The notes under the pieces are model-generated. The model had not been told where the DNA came from, did no database searches, and saw only the letters and a program-made list of their open reading frames with translations. Source: Desulfobacterales bacterium (GTDB lineage Bacteria; Desulfobacterota; Desulfobacteria; Desulfobacterales; JAHEIW01). Taken from it: a stretch of DNA of 8,746 nucleotides. The position numbers and the translations under genes are program-made. This document shows positions 1 through 5,755 of the stretch, piece after piece. The DNA lies in assembly GCA_030145015.1 (NCBI GenBank), contig JAQYWI010000213.1, positions 1 to 8,746 on the forward strand, written 5' to 3'. How positions within the stretch are numbered: the stretch's first letter is position 1; each line of letters starts with the position of its first letter.

Positions 1-1597
1 GGCAAACTCGGTCTTGAACCGCGCTTATAACCGCTTTCTCATCGATGGGCATGGTCACCGTGATTTAATTGTTGACGGTCAACGCTATCTCAGTGCGGTT
101 TTCGCACTGCCCGCACGGGACAGACTCAAAATGTCGATATTTATTTTTGTGCCGGAAGCGGACTTTGTCGGTTTCGTTGCCCGCAACAACCGCAACATTT
201 TGCTGATGTCCTCCAGCATTGTGGTTCTGGCAGCAATTATGGCCGGTCTGCTGGTTTTGCAGGGATTGCGGGCGGAGCGCAATGCTCAACGGGTGCTTGC
301 TCGCCAGTATGAACTCGAGGCCCAGAGCCGGGCCTTCTCCGAACTATCTTCAAAAGCGGCCGTATTCGGTGCCGAGGAGACGGAATCCTTTAGACAGTTA
401 ACCGAGATTGTTACCGATGCAATCAACCTGAGGCGCAGCAGTGTGTGGCATTTTGATGATGACGGCCAATTTTTGAAGTGTATCGACAGTTATGATCGCG
501 AAAGCAATGGTCATACCCAGGGGACCGTGCTTGCCCGGGCCGACTTTCCTTCGTTGTTCGATCTGTTACAGAATGACGAAGAGATCAGCGCTACTGATGC
601 GCAAACCGATGATCGATTGACCGAGCTGTATCGGGTGTACTTGCAACCGCTGGGCTGTGAATCATTGTTGGCGGTACCGATTCGTTATCATGATTGGACA
701 GCGGGGGCCCTGTGGTTCGAGCACGAGCGACGGCCCCACGGCTGGTCGACCGAAGAAATTTCTTTTGCCAACGCCATTGCCAACATGCTGGCATTACGGT
801 TTTCAGCGGATCGAAAATCAATGCCCGCGCCTGCATATCTGAAAGACGAGGATGACAGCGCCGAAGGTTCCGCTGCCCCAGGGGCGGGGGCAGGCGCCGC
901 TGTCAGCGAGGCTCGGCCCGAACGACCTCCGGAGAAGACCGATCGTGATGAACGGCAAACGACTGTTGTTTCTGCGGACAGAACAGGCCATTACACTTCG
1001 TTTTTGGATCGTCTGGCAGCCGGTGGCATTGATCCTGATCAAATGGCTGCTGATGTTTTTACGGATACGACTGTCTTGGCCCTCCGATTTACAAATCCCA
1101 TATCGCTTGCCTTGCGTATTACGGATACCGAATCAACGACGATGGTTGAACTCATGGTCGGCTATTTGGAAGAGCTGGCCGCATCCCGGGGCATCGAATA
1201 TATGAAAATTATGGGTGATGAGATCGTCTGTGCGGCGGGAATCGATCCCGGCCCTAAAGATCATGCCCGCATGATTGCTGATCTGGCACTTAACCTCCAG
1301 AATCGCTGTACCGGATTATTTGCATCACTGAACACCCCCATGGAGTTTCGCATCGGAATCGACACCGGCGCCGTTATGGGCAGTTCGGTGGGTCGCGAAG
1401 TGAAATCATACAATATTTGGGGCGAGGCAGCTCGGTTTGCATCAAAGATGGCAGAATCCAGCATAGCGGGTGGAATCCAGGTTTCGCAAACCACTTATCG
1501 GCGTCTGCGCGCCAATTACCTTTTTCAGATGCGGGGCAGCTATTATTTGCCCAACATCGGCGAGACATCAACCTATCTTCTGACAGGACGAATATGA
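1..1597 (+). CDS. Membrane-anchored GAF and class III cyclase-like (probable pseudo-cyclase) protein, 5' partial
   Basis: The reading frame is already open at base 2, so the gene begins outside the window and the TTG at 14 is not its start. Numbering from the first full codon (531 residues seen): 1-64 look like the end of an extracytoplasmic Cache-type sensor (ending FIFVPEADF), 65-89 are a transmembrane helix, 90-112 a charged helical linker, about 113-268 a GAF domain, 275-320 an Ala/Gly/Pro/Glu-rich linker, and about 350-530 a class III adenylate/guanylate cyclase fold. The fold is clear from EYMKIMGDEIV (400-410), FRIGIDTG and YNIWGEAARFASKM. Several catalytic positions differ from active enzymes. 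The first metal Asp is Arg362, although the second, Asp406, and Lys402 are kept. The Asp of the usual YDxWG is Asn471, and the transition-state Asn and Arg are Arg478 and Lys482. I infer a sensory or scaffold protein rather than an active cyclase. Its stop overlaps the permease start, so it belongs to the MCE operon. The family call is firm; inactivity is inferred. Confidence 0.9.
   Translation, partial: ANSVLNRAYNRFLIDGHGHRDLIVDGQRYLSAVFALPARDRLKMSIFIFVPEADFVGFVARNNRNILLMSSSIVVLAAIMAGLLVLQGLRAERNAQRVLARQYELEAQSRAFSELSSKAAVFGAEETESFRQLTEIVTDAINLRRSSVWHFDDDGQFLKCIDSYDRESNGHTQGTVLARADFPSLFDLLQNDEEISATDAQTDDRLTELYRVYLQPLGCESLLAVPIRYHDWTAGALWFEHERRPHGWSTEEISFANAIANMLALRFSADRKSMPAPAYLKDEDDSAEGSAAPGAGAGAAVSEARPERPPEKTDRDERQTTVVSADRTGHYTSFLDRLAAGGIDPDQMAADVFTDTTVLALRFTNPISLALRITDTESTTMVELMVGYLEELAASRGIEYMKIMGDEIVCAAGIDPGPKDHARMIADLALNLQNRCTGLFASLNTPMEFRIGIDTGAVMGSSVGREVKSYNIWGEAARFASKMAESSIAGGIQVSQTTYRRLRANYLFQMRGSYYLPNIGETSTYLLTGRI
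854..904 (+). repeat. Nested inverted repeats in the GAF-cyclase linker
   Basis: Outer arms GACAGCG (854-860) and CGCTGTC (898-904) enclose inner arms CTGCCCC (873-879) and GGGGCAG (887-893) with a 7-nt loop. The segment is markedly GC-rich compared with its surroundings and encodes the Ala/Gly-rich interdomain linker. An mRNA hairpin is possible; a role is not shown. Confidence 0.45.
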
Positions 1598-2439
1598 ACG
1601 ACGAACACATCATACCATCAGAAGGAGATGATACCTTATATGCTGGGCCAAAGCTGAGGCGTTTGCTGGCAGCCATCGGTCGGTGGACTATTGGCCTATG
1701 GCAATGGCCGGTTACATTTATCAGCGATGCCGTGGCCGTCATCTGGCAAAGTTGCCGCCCGATCACCTGGCGACGTTCGATCCGCAGCGAGTTTATGCGC
1801 CAGTGTTATGAGGTCGGGGCACAGGCCGTGCCGTTTATTCTGGTGAGCGGGATCTTCGTGGGATTTGGCATCGTCGCCCAGTCTCTGCATTGGCTAAAGA
1901 TCTTTGGCAGTACGGCCTTGTTCGGCGGATTTCTGTCCACTGTTCTGGTACGTGAAATCGCGCCGGTGCTGGTTGGCCTGATTGTGATCGGACGCAGCGG
2001 ATCGACCCTGCTGGTCGAATTGGGCACCATGAAGACTGAAGGTCAGGTTGACATGCTGGATGCCCAGGGCATCGATCCGTTTCTTTATCTGGTGGTGCCG
2101 CGGGTCCTGGCATTTTGCGTTTGTATGTTTTCTCTGACGACTGCTTTTGTGGCGGTGGCCTTGTTAGCGGGATTTGCTTCAGGCACGCTGGTCGGTATGA
2201 TACAGTTCACTTTTTTTGATTTTATTAATCGAGCCATCGGCTCAATGGGCAGGCAAACATATTTATTGTTTACCTTGAAGACAGTTACCATTGGTTTTGT
2301 GGTTGCGCTGATATCCTGTAAGACGGCGCTGTCGCTCACCGATGTTTCGGCCAATGTACTGGATATCATACCGCGGGGTTTTGCCAAATCGGCGTTGGCT
2401 ACCTTGATCATATCTATTGCACTGACAATTTTATTGTAA
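1594..2439 (+). CDS. mlaE: MlaE/YrbE-family ABC lipid-transport permease
   Basis: This is a 281-residue integral inner-membrane permease of the MlaE family, the membrane subunit of MCE-type phospholipid/hydrophobic-compound transporters. The first 65 residues are a partly amphipathic N-terminal extension. The core follows with hydrophobic segments near 77-100, 108-135, 168-200, 225-245 and 264-281. The family hallmark is intact: VREIAP (118-123), then GRSGSTLLVELGTMK (133-147), then QVDMLDAQGIDP (151-162) and YLVVPR (165-170). In E. coli MlaE the GTMK/Q-D region contacts the MlaF ATPase. I chose the ATG at 1594 rather than an in-frame ATG at 1417. The 1594 start gives an ATGA overlap with the upstream stop, has AGGA at 1585-1588, and matches normal family length; the longer reading would lie almost entirely inside the cyclase gene. 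Unlike its partner ATPase, this protein shows no lost family motif. Confidence 0.95.
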   Translation: MNDEHIIPSEGDDTLYAGPKLRRLLAAIGRWTIGLWQWPVTFISDAVAVIWQSCRPITWRRSIRSEFMRQCYEVGAQAVPFILVSGIFVGFGIVAQSLHWLKIFGSTALFGGFLSTVLVREIAPVLVGLIVIGRSGSTLLVELGTMKTEGQVDMLDAQGIDPFLYLVVPRVLAFCVCMFSLTTAFVAVALLAGFASGTLVGMIQFTFFDFINRAIGSMGRQTYLLFTLKTVTIGFVVALISCKTALSLTDVSANVLDIIPRGFAKSALATLIISIALTILL

Positions 2440-2454
2440 TGAAAGTTAAATCTG

Positions 2455-3162
2455 ATGGCGGTGATTCTTCAAAAGCAACGCGTGATTGTACGGTTCGATG
2501 ATACGATTTTCGCAAGCACAACCCAGAAGCTCGCGGAGTCTGATGAAGTCAGCCTGAGTCTTTGCAGTGGGGATCTGTTTCTGATACGTCTGGCCCGTTT
2601 GGAGCAAACAGCAACATTTGCAGACGCATGTGCCGGAATTGTCCAACCGATCAGCGGCAGGGTATATTTTCTGGGAAGAAACTGGCCGGAGCTGCCCCCC
2701 GACCAGGCCAATGCGCTGCGGGGGCGAATCGGCCGTGTATTTGGGACCGGAAACTGGATCAACCACTTATCGCTGATGGAAAATATATTGCTTTCACAAC
2801 TTCACCATACCCGCAGGTCTGTCCGCCGACTTCGTGATGAAGCCGGGAAGCTGGCACAGCAATTTGGTCTTCCCGGACTCCCTCTGGGGCTGCCAGGCGA
2901 TTTCACAACCGCCGACCTGCGACGCGCTGCCTGTGTGCGGGCATTTTTGGGTCGACCCTTGCTGATTCTTTTAGAAGAGCCAACTTCCGGAATTTACCTT
3001 GAAATCATATCTGCATTGATGACTGCCGTTCGAGAGGCGCGAGAGCGCGGAGCCGCCGTCATCTGGCTGACACAAAAAAATTTGATATGGCGTGATGAAA
3101 CCCTGCCGGTAACCCAGCGATATCGACTGGTCGCCGGGAAGCTGATGGAGGTGACGAATTGA
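2455..3162 (+). CDS. MlaF-like ABC ATPase homologue lacking Walker A (probable pseudo-ATPase)
   Basis: This 235-residue protein occupies the MlaF position and keeps the outline of an ABC nucleotide-binding domain: GDLFLIR (39-45), SGRVYFLGR (67-75), RGRIGRVF...LSLMENILL (89-113), RRAACVRAFLGRP (156-168), LLILLEEPTSG (169-179) and AAVIWLT (200-206). From Gly39 to SGRV the spacing (32 residues) equals that of ordinary ABC ATPases, yet the P-loop columns read LARLEQTAT (46-54), with no Gly-rich loop, Lys or Ser. The Q-loop Gln is Gly97, LSGGQ is replaced by FTTAD (150-154), the Walker B Asp is Glu174 (catalytic Glu175 remains), the D-loop reads SGIY, and the H-loop His is Gln207. The frame is continuous and still alignable, so this is divergence rather than a frameshift. 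I infer little or no ATP hydrolysis and a possible structural role at the permease. A 15-nt gap separates it from the permease and the SD is weak (GAAAG, 2441-2445). Confidence 0.88.
   Translation: MAVILQKQRVIVRFDDTIFASTTQKLAESDEVSLSLCSGDLFLIRLARLEQTATFADACAGIVQPISGRVYFLGRNWPELPPDQANALRGRIGRVFGTGNWINHLSLMENILLSQLHHTRRSVRRLRDEAGKLAQQFGLPGLPLGLPGDFTTADLRRAACVRAFLGRPLLILLEEPTSGIYLEIISALMTAVREARERGAAVIWLTQKNLIWRDETLPVTQRYRLVAGKLMEVTN
3147..3152 (+). promoter_or_regulatory. Ribosome binding site fixing a TTG start of the MCE gene
   Basis: GGAGGT sits 6 nt before TTG at 3159, inside the last codons of the ATPase-like gene. No ATG or GTG in the same frame lies at a suitable distance. The site therefore supports a TTG start and the TTGA stop/start overlap. 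Confidence 0.8.
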
Positions 3163-4205
3163 AAGAGACGCTCAAGCAACCAAAGTTCCGCTATACGAAT
3201 GAAACGGTCGGGTTGTTTGTATTGATCATCTTGCTGATTTTTGTCGCCGGACTGATTTACTCAGGTCAGGTCCGCAAGTGGTTTAATCCCGGGGAAACCC
3301 TCAAGGTGGTGTTGCCCGATGAAGGGCTTTTCGGTCTGACGGAAGGATCGACAGTCGAAATTCTGGGAACCAAAGCCGGTGAAGTCCGGGATATCGTCAT
3401 CAATCCCGATCAGAAGATACACGCGAATGTTCGTATTGATAGCGACTTGGCGGTATTCGTTCGCAGCGATTCAAAAGCGACGATACGCAAGACGTTCGGC
3501 ATTGCCGGTGATGCCTACCTTGAAATTACCCGGGGCACCGCAGAACCGCTTGATTGGGAATATGCCGTGTTAACCGTTGAGTCGGATCGCAGTACATCCG
3601 ACACCATTTCTGAAATGATCGAAGAGCTGCGGGCCAAGGTTATGCCGGTTGTCGATGATGCCCATAAGGCCATTCTTATGCTTACGGCAGTGGCCAAGGA
3701 CTTGCAGGATCCCGACAAGGGGGTGCAGCAGCTGCTGGCAAATCTGAATTCCATCGCCGATAAGATCGACAGTGGCGAGGGGACAATCGGGCGCATGCTC
3801 ACCGACGATAAACTTGTAAGGAATCTGGAAGGTCTGGTTGCCCGGCTGGGCCCAATTGTAGATGATCTGAAAACAACCATGCAAAATGTCTCGGAATTCT
3901 CCACGCAATTTAATATAGAAACCGGTGATATTCCGGAAATTACCCGCAGGCTCAAAGAAACCTTGGCATCCATGGAAATGGTGATGCAGGATATTCGTCA
4001 GACGACACCGCAACTGCCAAAGATTGTTAAAAATGTGGGTGACACCACCGACTCGGTTCCGGTACTCGTTTTGCAGGTGCAGCAGGTGATGGTCGAACTG
4101 GAGCGTTTGATCACAAAACTTCAGTCTAGCTGGTTGCTGGGAGGTGGATCCGGCCGACCGCCACAGACAGCTACCCGAATATCGCCGCTGGAGGTGAGCC
4201 CATGA
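3159..4205 (+). CDS. mlaD: MlaD-type MCE-domain lipid-transport protein
   Basis: This 348-residue protein is anchored in the inner membrane by one helix (17-35) and carries a single periplasmic MCE domain (about 45-127). The domain starts at TLKVVLPDEGLFGLTEGSTVEILGTKAGEV and ends at GDAYLEITRG. MCE domains assemble into hexameric rings that form a hydrophobic conduit above the MlaE dimer. Residues 145-325 are a long, mostly helical tail with heptad-like hydrophobic spacing. It includes GEGTIGRMLTDDKLVRNL (207-224), a motif typical of long MCE tails, and ends LQSSWLLGGG (321-330) followed by a Pro/Thr-rich end. At 348 residues it is longer than E. coli MlaD (about 183), so its helices may form a tunnel reaching into the periplasm. 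It starts with TTG overlapping the preceding stop and its own stop overlaps the lipoprotein ATG. All features expected of an active MCE protein are present. Confidence 0.94.
   Translation: MKETLKQPKFRYTNETVGLFVLIILLIFVAGLIYSGQVRKWFNPGETLKVVLPDEGLFGLTEGSTVEILGTKAGEVRDIVINPDQKIHANVRIDSDLAVFVRSDSKATIRKTFGIAGDAYLEITRGTAEPLDWEYAVLTVESDRSTSDTISEMIEELRAKVMPVVDDAHKAILMLTAVAKDLQDPDKGVQQLLANLNSIADKIDSGEGTIGRMLTDDKLVRNLEGLVARLGPIVDDLKTTMQNVSEFSTQFNIETGDIPEITRRLKETLASMEMVMQDIRQTTPQLPKIVKNVGDTTDSVPVLVLQVQQVMVELERLITKLQSSWLLGGGSGRPPQTATRISPLEVSP
4190..4197 (+). promoter_or_regulatory. Ribosome binding site of the TPR lipoprotein gene
   Basis: GGAGGTGA lies within the end of the MCE gene, 4 nt before the ATG at 4202. 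It is a strong Shine-Dalgarno match and supports translation from the ATGA overlap. Confidence 0.75.
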
Positions 4206-5182
4206 TCCGTTATCTTCGCACGCCTAATCCGGGTTGGCTCGTCGGGCTGCTGTTGGTAGCTGCTATTTTGGCTGTGGGCGGTTGCGGCTCTGCACCGCCT
4301 AAGCAAGAGGGCCCGGCGATAGATGAAGCGCTTGAGCGTTTTAATCGGGCCGCGCGACTGGCCTTTGATAAGGGCCGACTCCGGCAGGCGGCAAGCTTTT
4401 ACCGGAAGGCGCTGGATCGTGCCTATGTCCGTGACGATACGGCAGCGATCCTTGATGCCCAATACAATCTGGCATTTTGTTTGATGAATTTGCAATCCTA
4501 TGGAGAGGCCCTTGGTGCGGTCCGCAACGCCAACACCGAAATGGCCCTGGCGGGTCGTGGCCTTTCGGTCGATTTCCTTCTCCTGGAAGCCACAATCCTT
4601 CACAGCAGTGGAAACTCGGCTGAAGCCTGGAAGATTACGGATAAAATCCTATCCATCCCGGCTCAGGATGCATCCGTTATTACGAGCAAAACCCATTTCC
4701 TGCGGGGCTTGATTGCAAGCCAACAGGGCGATATTGATCAGTTGCGCACGGCGATCGCCGCCCTTGGACAACCGGAACACCCCCGGCTGCGCGCCGATCG
4801 TCAGGAGTTGGCGGGGCATCTGGCCATGGCAGAACAAAACTGGGGTGCTGCCGTCGAAGCGTTTGACGGGGCCGCGAAACTGCGTCGTGAAGCGCTTGAC
4901 TATCGCGCAATGGTGAAAGTTCTGGCCTTGGCAGGCAAAGCCAACGAAAAGGCAGGACGTGCAAAGGAAGCTTCGATACGATACCTCAGGGCCGGGCGCA
5001 GTGCCGTGTTGCAGGGCCTGTTCGATGATGCCCGGAAATGGTTGAACCGGGCCGAGCAAATTGCCGACACCGCCGGTGAAGCCCAAATTGTCCGGGAAGC
5101 CCAGATCTATTTGCGGCAGCTTCAGGAGTCAGCCGCAACCTCGCAGAGCAGCTCCGGTAAAAAGGCGACATTGTTAGAATAA
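4202..5182 (+). CDS. TPR-repeat lipoprotein of the MCE operon
   Basis: This 326-residue protein begins with a lipoprotein signal: basic start, hydrophobic stretch 12-25, and lipobox VGGC with Cys28 as the lipidation site. Residue +2 is Gly rather than Asp, so by the E. coli rule it should reach the outer membrane. The mature part is almost all helical with tetratricopeptide-like repeats. The best are near 47-76 (ARLAFDKGRLRQAASFYRKAL), 87-113 (YNLAFCLMNLQSYGEALGAV), 205-229 (HLAMAEQNWGAAVEAFDGAA), 241-268 (LALAGKANEKAGRAKEASIRYLRAG) and 269-290. TPRs bind other proteins, so I infer a periplasmic adaptor that could dock the MCE tail at the outer membrane, in the place other operons give to MlaA, MlaC or PqiC-type lipoproteins. 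None of those families is recognisable here. Its sequence offers no enzymatic motif. It is the last gene of the operon; 15 bp later the convergent small gene ends. Confidence 0.88.
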   Translation: MIRYLRTPNPGWLVGLLLVAAILAVGGCGSAPPKQEGPAIDEALERFNRAARLAFDKGRLRQAASFYRKALDRAYVRDDTAAILDAQYNLAFCLMNLQSYGEALGAVRNANTEMALAGRGLSVDFLLLEATILHSSGNSAEAWKITDKILSIPAQDASVITSKTHFLRGLIASQQGDIDQLRTAIAALGQPEHPRLRADRQELAGHLAMAEQNWGAAVEAFDGAAKLRREALDYRAMVKVLALAGKANEKAGRAKEASIRYLRAGRSAVLQGLFDDARKWLNRAEQIADTAGEAQIVREAQIYLRQLQESAATSQSSSGKKATLLE

Positions 5183-5197
5183 ATCCGGGTGGACGAA

Positions 5198-5530
5198 TTA
5201 AGGGACTAAAATTGTTTCTCCGCTATTGCACGACCGGTCTTGACCGCCGCTAAGGGGCTGATCTTCGTCTGGCTGGGCATTATAATCATAGCGAAAGAGG
5301 GCATGCGGCGCTGTGATCTTTACGGATTCCCCCTGATTAATCCTCCCCTGCCAGATCTGATCACCTTGATTCCCATCGCGGTCCAGATCAAAGACAATGA
5401 TGAAGACATCCGTATTCGATGCTTGGAGAACACACGTACCTTCCTCGGCATTTGCTTTAAGGTTAGATAAAAAACCGGCCGAAATCATCGTAAAAAGTAT
5501 AATAAATACGATTCGGGATATTTTTCCCAT
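5198..5530 (-). CDS. Small secreted hypothetical protein with two cysteines and an Asp-rich loop
   Basis: This 110-residue protein has a classical Sec signal peptide: MGKISR, hydrophobic 7-22, and likely cleavage after ANA (26-28). That leaves a mature protein of about 82 residues. I chose the ATG at 5530 rather than an in-frame upstream start at 5569. It has AGGAGG 8 nt upstream, it gives a proper signal peptide, and the upstream start would lie at the predicted transcription start. The mature part alternates short beta-like stretches (DVFIIVFDL, WQGRI, ESVKITA, LFRYDYN) with Asp/Asn/Gly-rich loops, so a small beta-sandwich is plausible. DLDRDGNQGD (48-57) resembles a calcium-binding DxDxDG loop, but no acidic residue is seen at the last EF-hand position. 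Cys33 and Cys101 sit near the two ends and could form a disulphide. I do not recognise a family. It may be co-oriented with the kinase gene only by position, since it has its own apparent promoter. Confidence 0.82.
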   Translation of the reverse strand: MGKISRIVFIILFTMISAGFLSNLKANAEEGTCVLQASNTDVFIIVFDLDRDGNQGDQIWQGRINQGESVKITAPHALFRYDYNAQPDEDQPLSGGQDRSCNSGETILVP

Positions 5531-5538
5531 TTTATTTC

Positions 5539-5544
5539 CCTCCT
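5539..5544 (-). promoter_or_regulatory. Ribosome binding site of the small secreted gene
   Basis: On the minus strand this reads AGGAGG, a perfect Shine-Dalgarno core, 8 nt before the ATG at 5530. It decides between the two in-frame starts in favour of the shorter, signal-peptide-bearing protein. Confidence 0.85.
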
Positions 5545-5574
5545 CAAAGTTGACCGTCTTCCGTAGCAAAGGTA

Positions 5575-5602
5575 TTTATAATCCATTTGTTTGACATCCC
5601 AA
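5575..5602 (-). promoter_or_regulatory. Candidate sigma-70 promoter of the small secreted gene
   Basis: On the minus strand the -35 hexamer TTGGGA (5602-5597; 4 of 6 to consensus) is followed after 16 nt by the -10 hexamer TATAAA (5580-5575; 5 of 6). Transcription would begin near 5568, leaving a leader of about 38 nt before the ATG at 5530. The -10 is good and the -35 moderate. An inverted-repeat half-site overlaps the -35. Confidence 0.5.
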
Positions 5603-5630
5603 CATAAGTCGCCGCTTGTAAGATGTCAAA
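5590..5630. repeat. Perfect 9-bp inverted repeat flanking/overlapping the -35 region
   Basis: TTTGACATC (5590-5598) and GATGTCAAA (5622-5630) are exact reverse complements separated by 23 bp, with centres 32 bp apart (about three helical turns). A smaller imperfect inner stem (ATAAG 5604-5608 with CTTGT 5615-5619, one G-T pair) can form inside. The proximal arm touches the candidate -35 of the small secreted gene, so an operator is a reasonable reading. It is not followed by a T-run on the minus strand, so it is not a normal terminator for the kinase gene. Confidence 0.6.
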
Positions 5631-5701
5631 AGCCACTCTTTTTGTTGTCTGGCGGTCAAGTTGCGGTTTACTTCCTGATTGATCTTCTCTTCTCAATGGA
5701 T

Positions 5702-5723
5702 CTGCAGTTTACCGTAAATGCAG
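5702..5723 (-). repeat. Imperfect hairpin downstream of the kinase gene
   Basis: CTGCA (5702-5706) pairs with TGCAG (5719-5723), and TTTA with TAAA, around a CCG loop, with one bulged G. It begins 33 bp beyond the kinase stop in transcription direction. No T-run follows on the minus strand, so it could at most protect an mRNA end or assist Rho-dependent termination. Confidence 0.35.
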
Positions 5724-5755
5724 CTGCTTTGGCTGTCGCCTGGATTCGGCATCTG

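Larger units (their letters stand above)
5531..5755. other. Intergenic region between kinase 3' end and small secreted gene
   Basis: These 225 bp hold the leader, promoter and inverted repeat of the small gene and an imperfect hairpin after the kinase stop. No convincing coding sequence, RNA gene or intrinsic terminator is visible. Short open frames here lack good ribosome sites and signal or domain features. Confidence 0.6.

Noticed and set aside
14..16. TTG as start of the left-edge cyclase-like gene
   Set aside because: The frame is open upstream to base 2 and the protein begins inside an extracytoplasmic sensor domain, so the gene is simply cut by the window edge.
977..981. SADRTG (near residue 326) as the missing catalytic metal Asp of the cyclase domain
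   Set aside because: It superficially resembles the FADIRG motif but is about 80 residues before the second Asp. The canonical distance of about 44 places Arg362 in that position.
1417..1593. Longer permease starting at ATG 1417
   Set aside because: It would lie over the conserved end of the cyclase domain, and the added residues look unlike any MlaE N-terminus. ATG 1594 has an ATGA overlap and a ribosome site.
2575..2640. Frameshift or sequencing error hiding a Walker A motif
   Set aside because: The frame is continuous, the residues on both sides align, and the spacing equals that of intact ABC ATPases, so no base is missing.
5531..5569. Longer start (5569) for the small secreted protein
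   Set aside because: It puts charged residues before the signal peptide, has no ribosome site, and coincides with the predicted transcription start.
5397..5594. 65-residue plus-strand frame over the small secreted gene
   Set aside because: No ribosome site or recognisable protein features; the minus-strand gene has a signal peptide and a perfect Shine-Dalgarno.
5702..5723. Rho-independent terminator of the kinase gene
   Set aside because: The hairpin is AT-containing with a bulge and no T-run follows on the minus strand.
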